NCBI GenBank assembly: GCA_028707105.1
Contig: JAQTUY010000112.1
Location: 1-5,460, forward strand
Source of the DNA: Candidatus Omnitrophota bacterium
GTDB taxonomy: Bacteria; Omnitrophota; Koll11; Gygaellales; JAQTUY01
DNA: 5,460 nucleotides
Direction: 5' to 3'
The notes under the pieces are model-generated. The model had not been told where the DNA came from. It was given only the letters and a program-made list of their open reading frames with translations, and searched no databases. Of this stretch, positions 1 to 5,460 are shown piece after piece (positions within the stretch are counted from its first letter, which is position 1; every line of letters begins with the position of its first letter). Both the position numbers and the translations under genes were made by a program.

Positions 1-716
1 TTGATATTATTCATGATCTCCTCTTCAGGATGGCCAAGCGCCATTTGATTGGAGATCTGGAAAAAATTCCCGCTGGCTTCAGTGCCCTCGCCGTAAAGCC
101 CCCGCGTGGTAAAGCTAAGCTTGGTAATAGCGGCCAGGATGCGGTTGATCTGGCGCGTCATCACCAGCGCCGGCAGATGCAGCATCACCGAACCGCGCAT
201 CCCTGTGCCTGTATTTGTGGGGCAGGCGGTAAGATAGCCCAAGTCGCTCAAGAACGCGAAGTCCAGGTGTTCGGACAAGGCGTCATCAAGTTTGTTAACG
301 ATATTAAAAGTCTCAAACAGGTTAAATCCCGACTGCATGACCTGGATCCTTAAATGGTCTTCTTCGTTGATCATGATAGAAACCACCTCGTCGGGATCCA
401 CCACCACGGCCTTGCTGTCAGTCACCTTGGCATGCTCATAAGACATCAGGTGCCTCTCAACCAGAAACAACTTATCAACGCTATCCATATCCTGCATTTC
501 CAGGACCGCAGCTTTTTTAAGCGCGTCAACCTTGCCGACCGCGTCTTTTACCGCGCTTAACACTCCCTGGCTCTGAGCCTTATCTGCCCGATGCGGAAAA
601 GGAATGCCTGATATATTCCGTGCCAGGCGGATGCGGCTGGAGATGACGATATCCGAATTCGGCCCGGTGCCTTTAAGCCATTCGCTGGTATGATTCAACA
701 GATCATCTATCTTCAT
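1..716 (-). CDS. mcsB: Protein arginine kinase McsB, 3' end cut by window edge
   Basis: McsB is an ATP:guanido phosphotransferase-family kinase. It phosphorylates arginine side chains in cytosolic proteins, which in Firmicutes marks them for the ClpC-ClpP protease. I translated the frame by hand from the ATG at 716-714. It stays open for 238 codons to the left edge. Visible motifs are SSRIRLARN (residues 26-34, nucleotide-binding arginines), NEEDHLRIQ (117-125, catalytic acids), CPTNTGTGMRGSVMLHLP (165-182, with Cys165 matching the active-site cysteine near position 167 of Bacillus McsB) and YGEGTEASGN (208-217, conserved glutamates). The family is about 350-365 residues, so roughly 115-125 are missing, including the region where the phospho-arginine-binding RDxxRA motif would lie. 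Its start shares one base with the mcsA stop (TAATG), and a GGAAG at 729-725 is a plausible ribosome site inside mcsA. Identity is very secure. Arginine kinase activity follows from the intact motifs but is an inference. Confidence 0.97.
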   Translation of the reverse strand, partial: MKIDDLLNHTSEWLKGTGPNSDIVISSRIRLARNISGIPFPHRADKAQSQGVLSAVKDAVGKVDALKKAAVLEMQDMDSVDKLFLVERHLMSYEHAKVTDSKAVVVDPDEVVSIMINEEDHLRIQVMQSGFNLFETFNIVNKLDDALSEHLDFAFLSDLGYLTACPTNTGTGMRGSVMLHLPALVMTRQINRILAAITKLSFTTRGLYGEGTEASGNFFQISNQMALGHPEEEIMNNI

Positions 717-1231
717 TATTTATTCTTCCCCCGTTTCTCCATTTCCTTTATCTGGTCGCGGATGAAAGCAGCTTCTTCAAATTCTTCACGCCCGATGGCA
801 GCTTGCAGCTTATGCCGCAGCTCCTCCAATTCCGATGCCCCGGGCGCACTGTTTACCGCTGCCGCTTTGACCCTGGGAATCTTGCCTAAATGCCTGGCAG
901 AACCGTGTATCTTTTTTAGCAGCGGTAAAAGGTACCTCTTGAAAGAAGTGTAGCACTCACTGCAGCCGAGCCTGCCGATCTTCTTGAAATCATCGTAAGT
1001 AAGGCCGCAACTAGGGCATTTTATTTTATCGCTGACCTCTTTTTCCTCGGCGGTCTTGCCGCCCAATTCGGCGAGCCCCGCTAAAAGGTCGGCCAGGCCG
1101 AACTGCTGCTCCATCTGGACGCTCTTCTGGCGCGCGCATTCTTCGCAAAGATGCAGTTCAGTCATCTGCTCATCGACTATTTCAGTCAAATGTACTGTTG
1201 CCTGGTTTTTCCCGCATAGATCACACAGCAT
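716..1231 (-). CDS. mcsA: McsA, zinc-finger and UVR-domain activator of McsB
   Basis: McsA is a small cytosolic zinc-binding protein that binds and activates the arginine kinase McsB in Clp-dependent quality control. The 171-residue product has four CxxC pairs, at residues 3/6, 29/32, 72/75 and 90/93, consistent with two zinc sites. A charged linker follows, then a C-terminal UVR (UvrB/UvrC) motif at about 134-167, with the typical LxxxxxxAIxxEEFEEAAxIRDxI pattern. Length is close to the roughly 180 residues of Firmicute McsA. The start is supported by a strong GAAGGAG at 1245-1239, 7 bases before the ATG, and by the first CxxC beginning at residue 3. It lies 39 bases after ilvE and directly abuts mcsB, the usual McsA-McsB order. 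The gene before it is ilvE rather than the repressor gene ctsR found in Firmicutes. UVR motifs also occur in UvrB, UvrC and ClpC, but the cysteine pairs and the mcsB neighbour settle the call. Confidence 0.95.
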   Translation of the reverse strand: MLCDLCGKNQATVHLTEIVDEQMTELHLCEECARQKSVQMEQQFGLADLLAGLAELGGKTAEEKEVSDKIKCPSCGLTYDDFKKIGRLGCSECYTSFKRYLLPLLKKIHGSARHLGKIPRVKAAAVNSAPGASELEELRHKLQAAIGREEFEEAAFIRDQIKEMEKRGKNK

Positions 1232-1238
1232 ACTGTTG

Positions 1239-1245
1239 CTCCTTC
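1239..1245 (-). promoter_or_regulatory. Shine-Dalgarno site of mcsA
   Basis: GAAGGAG read on the minus strand, 7 bases before the mcsA ATG. It lies in the only gap in the cluster longer than a few bases (1232-1270). It fixes the mcsA start and suggests independent initiation rather than coupling to ilvE. The gap has no hairpin followed by a T run, so no terminator separates ilvE from mcsA. Confidence 0.8.
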
Positions 1246-1270
1246 ATCCGCTTAGGGCTAGGTGCAAATG

Positions 1271-2140
1271 CTAATATCTGACGCCCTGCGACTTGGTCAG
1301 TTTCTTGAATTCCTTGATCAGCTTAAGCGTCAGTTTACCCGGCTTACCGTCACCGATCACCCTGCCGTCGACCTTGACCACGGGAATGATCTCGGCGGCT
1401 GTTCCGGTCAGGAAACACTCATCCGCGATATAAAGTTCGTGACGGGTAAAAACGTGTTCGTGCGTGGGGATCTTATTCTTTTTGGCCAGGTCCAGCACGG
1501 AATCGCGGGTCACGCCCCTTAAAACGCCCATGATCTCAGGCGGGGTATAAAGTTCGCCTTTACTGATAATAAAAATATTATCCCCGGTGCACTCGGCCAC
1601 ATAACCCTGGTCGTTCAACATCAGCGCCTCTTCATACCCAAGCTGGAGCGCTTCGATCTTAGCCATAATATTATTCAGGTAATTCAGACATTTCATCTGC
1701 GGATTAAGCGCCTCATGCGAATTACGCGTGGTCGCCACGGTAATGATCGCCATTCCGTTTTTATATAACGCTTCCGGATAAAGCTTGATTTTATCCGCGA
1801 TGATAATAGTCGTAACATTACCCTCGCATTTACGCGGGTCAAGTCCAAGGTCTCCCTCTCCGCGCGTGATGATAAGCCTGATATAGCCGTCGTTAAGGTT
1901 ATTTAACTTCAACGTCTGGACTACCGCCCTGGATAACTGCTCCTTAGTCATAGGTATCTTCAGCATTATCGAATGAGCGGACTCATAGAGCCTGTCAATA
2001 TGCTCGCTTAATTTAAATACCAGGCGGTCATAGGCCCGGATACCCTCAAAGACTCCGTCGCCGTAAAGAAGGCCGTGGTCAAACACGGAGATCTTAGCAT
2101 CCTGTTTATCATAAAACTTACCGTTGATATAGATCTTCAT
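1271..2140 (-). CDS. ilvE: Branched-chain amino acid aminotransferase (fold type IV, PLP)
   Basis: This cytosolic PLP enzyme transfers the amino group between glutamate and the 2-oxo acids of valine, leucine and isoleucine, the last step of their synthesis. The 289-residue product fits the short (about 290) class-IV aminotransferase group. Visible marks are DHGLLYGDGVFEGIRAY (residues 21-37; the FEGIRAY form is typical of IlvE), the lysine expected to bind PLP (Lys150, in MKCLNYLNN), AECTGDNIFI (182-191, with the conserved Glu183) and LTGTAAEIIPV near 250. The ATG overlaps the lolD stop as ATGA, and a GGAGG stands 7 bases upstream inside lolD, so translation is probably coupled to lolD. It has no obvious functional link to either neighbour pair. 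D-amino acid aminotransferase and aminodeoxychorismate lyase share this fold. FEGIRAY and GTAAEIIPV favour IlvE, but substrate range cannot be proved from sequence. Confidence 0.88.
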   Translation of the reverse strand: MKIYINGKFYDKQDAKISVFDHGLLYGDGVFEGIRAYDRLVFKLSEHIDRLYESAHSIMLKIPMTKEQLSRAVVQTLKLNNLNDGYIRLIITRGEGDLGLDPRKCEGNVTTIIIADKIKLYPEALYKNGMAIITVATTRNSHEALNPQMKCLNYLNNIMAKIEALQLGYEEALMLNDQGYVAECTGDNIFIISKGELYTPPEIMGVLRGVTRDSVLDLAKKNKIPTHEHVFTRHELYIADECFLTGTAAEIIPVVKVDGRVIGDGKPGKLTLKLIKEFKKLTKSQGVRY

Positions 2141-2826
2141 CGCTTATCCTCCGCTATCAGGCCGTCCTGTAAATGAAAAACGCTGTCCGCCCTGCCTGCC
2201 AGTTCTTCATTATGCGTCACCATTACTACGGTCATCTTATCATCAGTATTTAAATTCTTTATCAGGGCCATTATTTCTTTTCCGGTCTTAGAGTCTAAAT
2301 TTCCCGTAGGCTCATCGCAAAACAAAAGTTCAGGGCCGTTAATAAGCGCCCGGCCGATAGCCACCCTTTGCTGTTCGCCTCCGGAAAGCTGGGATGGAAA
2401 ATGGCCCATCCGTTCCTTAAGCCCCATCTTTCCTAAAATATCCAGGGCCTTAGCCCGGGATTCGCCGCTCGTAACATTCGCTCCGTTGATCAGGGAAGGC
2501 ATCATCACGTTCTCAAGGACCGTAAACTCTGGCAGGAGATGATAAAACTGGAATACGAAACCGATCCTTTGATTTCTTATCCTTGACGACTCCGCGTCGG
2601 AAAGACGGTTGATATTAGCCCCGTTAAAAAGCACCTCGCCCCTGGAAGGCTTATCCAGACCGGCCAGAAGGTGCAAAAGCGTAGACTTTCCCGCCCCCGA
2701 CGGGCCGACAATAGAGACCATCCTGCCCCGATCAATGCCTATATCTATGCCGTTTAAAACCGTTAACTTTTTGTTACCGCTGCCGTAAAACTTATGCAGG
2801 TTCTGGGCCCGTAAAATATTATTCAT
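2137..2826 (-). CDS. lolD: Lipoprotein-release ABC transporter ATPase LolD
   Basis: LolD is the cytoplasmic ATPase of the Lol complex, which extracts outer-membrane lipoproteins from the inner membrane and hands them to the periplasmic carrier LolA. The 229-residue protein is a single ABC domain with all key elements: Walker A GPSGAGKS (41-48), Q-loop Gln93 in VFQFYHLLPEFTVLENV, signature LSGGEQQR (147-154), Walker B LLFCDEP (167-173, catalytic Glu172), D-loop NLD (176-178) and H-loop His205. The Q-loop context, with FYHLLPEFT, is typical of the LolD/MacB/FtsE group. Sequence alone does not fully separate LolD from MacB or other MacB-like ATPases. The adjoining LolC/E permease, which overlaps it by 8 bases, decides the call. 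No lolA or outer-membrane receptor gene lies in the window. A GAGG about 9 bases before the ATG is a modest ribosome site inside the permease gene. Confidence 0.92.
   Translation of the reverse strand: MNNILRAQNLHKFYGSGNKKLTVLNGIDIGIDRGRMVSIVGPSGAGKSTLLHLLAGLDKPSRGEVLFNGANINRLSDAESSRIRNQRIGFVFQFYHLLPEFTVLENVMMPSLINGANVTSGESRAKALDILGKMGLKERMGHFPSQLSGGEQQRVAIGRALINGPELLFCDEPTGNLDSKTGKEIMALIKNLNTDDKMTVVMVTHNEELAGRADSVFHLQDGLIAEDKR
2148..2152 (-). promoter_or_regulatory. Shine-Dalgarno site of ilvE, inside the lolD 3' end
   Basis: GGAGG read on the minus strand, 7 bases before the ilvE ATG and within the last codons of lolD. Together with the ATGA stop/start overlap, it supports the chosen ilvE start and suggests that ribosomes finishing lolD can re-initiate on ilvE. 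Confidence 0.75.
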
Positions 2827-4000
2827 ACCTAAGGGCCTCGGTAGTCTTGAGCCTCGCGGCTTTTGCCGCCGGATAAATAGTGGAGACCATCGTGATGAAC
2901 GCCGCCGCTATCACTATCAGGCCCACATCCGGCCACAGTTGCACCGATACCGGAAGCTTGTCTATATAATATATATCCGAAGGCAGCTTGATGAACTGGT
3001 ACTTTTTCAAAAGAAAGCACAGCCCCAGCCCCGCGCCCGCTCCCAGGATTATACCGGTAAATCCGATGATCAATCCTTCAAAAGTGAATATCCTGCGGAT
3101 CCCCGCCTGGCTTACCCCGATTGCCTTTAAGATACCTATATCCTTGGTCTTCTGCACCACCATAACGATCAGGGTGCTGATGATATTGAACGCCGCCACC
3201 AGGACGATCAAGCTTAAGATAACGAACATGGTCAACTTCTCCAGGGCAAGCGCCGAAAAGAAATTCTTGTTCGCCTGGCCCCAGGTCATCACCCTGTATT
3301 CAAAGCCCAGTTGACTGTCGATCAGGTTTTTTACCGCTTCAGCCCGCGCCGGATCGTCAAGCTTTACGCTGATGGCGCTGGCCATATTTTCCATTCCGAA
3401 AAGGGCCTGGGCGGTATCAAGGCTCACGAACGCCAAATTAACGTCGTAATCATACATCCCGGAATTAAATATCCCGACGATCTTTAAAATAGTGGGCTTT
3501 CCCACGGAAAAATACATCTTCAGGCTCATCCCCACGTCCAAAGCCAGGTATGAAGCCATCTCCTTGCCTATTATGATCGTGCCCTGCGTAAGGCTGTTCA
3601 GGTCGCCTTTGACAAGATACTCTTTGATCTTGGTCACGCTGCCTTCGCTTCGCGGATCTATCCCTTTTATCCCTAAAGCAAAAGGCTTACCCGTATCGAC
3701 CAGGGCCTGGCCGGAGATATACGGCGATACCGCCGTCACGTGCTCAAAATTCTTTAATTTCGCGGCTAATTGCGCGTAATCTTTCAGCCCCTGAGGGGCG
3801 GAAACGGTAATGTGGGAATAATTGCCGATTATCTTTTCGCGCAAATCTTTATCAAATCCGCTCATCACCGCGATGACCACGATCAGAGCCATGACCCCGA
3901 CGGCGATGCCGAGCACGGAAATAACGCTGATAAGGGAAATAAACTTTTCTTTGCGACGGGTAAGAAGATAACGCCAGCTTATCAGCCATTCATAACGCAT
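2819..4000 (-). CDS. LolC/LolE-family lipoprotein-release permease
   Basis: This is the inner-membrane subunit that, with LolD, moves lipoproteins from the inner membrane to LolA. The 393 residues show the family layout: N-terminal MRYEWLISWRYL, a first membrane segment (about 21-47), a large periplasmic domain (about 48-255), then three membrane segments (about 257-283, 304-331 and 357-377), with the C-terminal ALRYE in the cytosol. The KDIGILKAIG stretch (286-294) after segment two is the FtsX/MacB-type region expected to contact the ATPase. Length is near the usual 400-415. The start lies 3 bases after the lysS stop, with AGGGG about 6 bases upstream, and the next gene, lolD, begins before this one ends. 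Only one such permease is visible. In systems with a single permease gene it forms a homodimer (sometimes called LolF), while LolC and LolE form a pair in Escherichia coli. I therefore leave the symbol open. Confidence 0.93.
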   Translation of the reverse strand: MRYEWLISWRYLLTRRKEKFISLISVISVLGIAVGVMALIVVIAVMSGFDKDLREKIIGNYSHITVSAPQGLKDYAQLAAKLKNFEHVTAVSPYISGQALVDTGKPFALGIKGIDPRSEGSVTKIKEYLVKGDLNSLTQGTIIIGKEMASYLALDVGMSLKMYFSVGKPTILKIVGIFNSGMYDYDVNLAFVSLDTAQALFGMENMASAISVKLDDPARAEAVKNLIDSQLGFEYRVMTWGQANKNFFSALALEKLTMFVILSLIVLVAAFNIISTLIVMVVQKTKDIGILKAIGVSQAGIRRIFTFEGLIIGFTGIILGAGAGLGLCFLLKKYQFIKLPSDIYYIDKLPVSVQLWPDVGLIVIAAAFITMVSTIYPAAKAARLKTTEALRYE

Positions 4001-4003
4001 ACT

Positions 4004-5449
4004 TTACCCCTGGCCTTCCTCAAGCCTCAGGAGAGGGAACAGAATAACATCCCTTATCGAAGGCTGGTCGGTAAAAAGCATCACCAGCCTGTCGATCCCG
4101 ATACCCAGCCCCCCGGCCGGAGGCATACCGTGCTCTAACGCCGTCACATAATCTTCATCGACATTTTTTGCTTCTTCAGGCGGCAGACCCTTTAATTCTT
4201 CTTCGAAACGTTTCTTCTGCTCAACCGGATCGTTAAGCTCCGAATAAGCGTTTGCCACTTCCATACCCGCTATAAAAAGCTCAAACCTTTCGCTGATCAG
4301 GGGATCATCTTTCTTATTTTTCGCCAAGGGGCACAATTCGGCGAACATATCCGTAACGAATACCGGGTGCTGCCACTTTTCCTCCAACAGGTCAGCCATA
4401 AGGTTGACCACGAACGTGCGCGATACGCGGTTATCGATCTGCACGCCTTTTGCCCGGAGTTTACTGATCCAGGCTGAAAGTTCATCTTCAGGGTTAATAT
4501 CGTATAATTCTTTGACCATCTTGGCGAATGAAGCTTCTTCAAACCGGGTAAGATCAACAGTCTTACCCTGGTAAGTGATAGATTCTTTGCCCAGGACGAC
4601 TTTAGCTATATGCGTAAGAAGCTCTTTGGTCAGGTCCATAACATCGCGGTAATCCGCGTAAGCGGTATATGCCTCAAGCATGGTAAATTCCGGGTTGTGC
4701 CTGGTGGATACCCCCTCATTGCGAAAGCTCTTGTTTATTTCATAGACTTTCTCAAATCCGCCGACGAGAAGGCGCTTAAGGTATAATTCGGGAGCGATCC
4801 TTAAAAATAACTCCATGCTGTATTCATTGTGATAGGTCTTAAAAGGCCTGCCTGCCGCCCCTCCGGGGATAGAGTGCATGGCCGGCGTCTCCACTTCCAG
4901 GTAACCCCTGCTGTCAAAAAAATCCCTGATCGCTTTGATGATGCGCCCGCGCATAACAAAGACCTTCCCTACTTCTTCATTGGAGGCCAGGTCCAGGTAG
5001 CGCTGGCGGTAACGTGTCTGGACGTCTTTTAATCCGTGCCATTTTTCAGGCAAAGGCCGCAGCGACTTAGAAAGGACGGTGATCTGAAGCAATTTAATGG
5101 TCGGCTGGCCGGTATGAGTCTTGAATAGCTCTCCCTTTATGGCTACGATATCCGCGATATCCAATTCCTGACAAAGCAAAAATTTATCATCTCCAACGAC
5201 GTCCTTTTTTATATAAACCTGTATCTTTGCCGTAGCATCTTTCAAGTCCAGGAACATCGCCTTGCCATGCTCGCGCTTGGCCATTATCCTTCCGGCAAAA
5301 AGGCAGGCTGCGCCTTCCTGGAAGTCATCCAGGGCTTCCTTAATCGGCTTGCGCTCCTTAAAAGAAATACGGCCATAAGTATCTATGCCCCTATCTTTAA
5401 AGGAGTTAAGCTTATCTTTTCTTTGTTGAAGAAGTTCGCTTATTTCCAT
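4004..5449 (-). CDS. lysS: Lysyl-tRNA synthetase, class II
   Basis: LysS attaches lysine to tRNA-Lys in the cytosol using ATP. The 481 residues have an N-terminal OB-fold anticodon-binding domain (about 50-130, including FAGRIMAKREHGKAMFLDL) and a class II catalytic domain. The link region has GLKDVQTRYRQRYLDL (139-154). Motif 1 surrounds YLEVETPAMHSIPGGAAGRPF (183-203, quoted in part). Motif 2 has FRNEG (242-246) and RHNPEFTMLEAY (250-261), and motif 3 has GGLGIGIDRL (446-455). MHSIPGGA and RHNPEFT identify the lysine enzyme rather than the related aspartyl or asparaginyl enzymes. Length is slightly below the common 490-505, mostly because of a short N-terminus. No ribosome site is visible in the 11 bases before the ATG and the frame is still open at the edge, so the true start could lie a little upstream. 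It is the first gene of the cluster seen here, 3 bases ahead of the permease. Confidence 0.97.
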   Translation of the reverse strand: MEISELLQQRKDKLNSFKDRGIDTYGRISFKERKPIKEALDDFQEGAACLFAGRIMAKREHGKAMFLDLKDATAKIQVYIKKDVVGDDKFLLCQELDIADIVAIKGELFKTHTGQPTIKLLQITVLSKSLRPLPEKWHGLKDVQTRYRQRYLDLASNEEVGKVFVMRGRIIKAIRDFFDSRGYLEVETPAMHSIPGGAAGRPFKTYHNEYSMELFLRIAPELYLKRLLVGGFEKVYEINKSFRNEGVSTRHNPEFTMLEAYTAYADYRDVMDLTKELLTHIAKVVLGKESITYQGKTVDLTRFEEASFAKMVKELYDINPEDELSAWISKLRAKGVQIDNRVSRTFVVNLMADLLEEKWQHPVFVTDMFAELCPLAKNKKDDPLISERFELFIAGMEVANAYSELNDPVEQKKRFEEELKGLPPEEAKNVDEDYVTALEHGMPPAGGLGIGIDRLVMLFTDQPSIRDVILFPLLRLEEGQG

Positions 5450-5460
5450 AGTTTTATGAT

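Noticed and set aside
30..560. Plus-strand open frames of 107 and 68 codons antisense to mcsB.
   Set aside because: They lie opposite the conserved kinase motifs of mcsB and their products resemble no family I recognise. They are by-products of mcsB codon use.
1253..1260. Short palindrome TAGCCCTA / TAGGGCTA in the ilvE-mcsA gap.
   Set aside because: It is too short to form a stable hairpin, has no T run after it, and is not a terminator or recognisable operator.
1273..1300. Possible minus-strand promoter before mcsA: CTGACC (1300-1295), 16-base spacer, GATATT (1278-1273).
   Set aside because: Each box matches the sigma-70 consensus at only 4 of 6 positions, the spacer is one base short of ideal, and it lies inside the ilvE coding end. 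Matches this weak are common by chance.
2939..4138. Several plus-strand open frames (63-122 codons) opposite the permease gene and the 3' end of lysS, and a short minus-strand frame at 2829-3020.
   Set aside because: All overlap well-supported genes in other frames, have low-complexity or unrecognisable products, and none has a convincing context of its own.
4297..4557. Alternative minus-strand frame of 86 codons inside lysS.
   Set aside because: It is an out-of-frame reading of the lysS catalytic region. The lysS frame is continuous and carries all family motifs.

Overview
The window is a compact bacterial gene cluster read entirely from the minus strand. In transcription order (right to left) it contains lysS (lysyl-tRNA synthetase), a LolC/LolE-family lipoprotein-release permease, lolD (its ATPase), ilvE (branched-chain aminotransferase), mcsA and the first two thirds of mcsB (protein arginine kinase). 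mcsB runs off the left edge and lysS begins 11 bases inside the right edge. No stretch over 40 bases lacks a gene. I saw no RNA gene, mobile element, CRISPR array, terminator or convincing promoter.

Layout: lysS (5449-4004) is followed after 3 bases by the permease (4000-2819). The permease overlaps lolD (2826-2137) by 8 bases, and lolD overlaps ilvE (2140-1271) in an ATGA junction. After a 39-base gap comes mcsA (1231-716), whose TAA stop shares one base with the ATG of mcsB (716 to below 1). This packing suggests one polycistronic transcript, with its promoter beyond the right edge and its end beyond the left edge.

Organism: the Lol genes release lipoproteins from the inner membrane towards the outer membrane, so the host should be a diderm. 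McsA/McsB is best known from Firmicutes, where it sits between ctsR and clpC. Lol genes beside an intact McsA/McsB pair, and roughly balanced base composition, suggest a less-studied diderm phylum. Candidatus Omnitrophota or a relative is my best guess, but this is an inference from gene content and not a database result.

Function: the genes serve separate tasks: charging tRNA-Lys, lipoprotein export, branched-chain amino acid transamination, and marking proteins with phospho-arginine for Clp proteolysis. The functional pairs are permease with LolD, and McsA with McsB. All the key motifs I looked for are present, so every gene appears functional. I found no previously undescribed system. The most notable point is the joining of a ctsR-less mcsA-mcsB pair to an outer-membrane lipoprotein-export operon.
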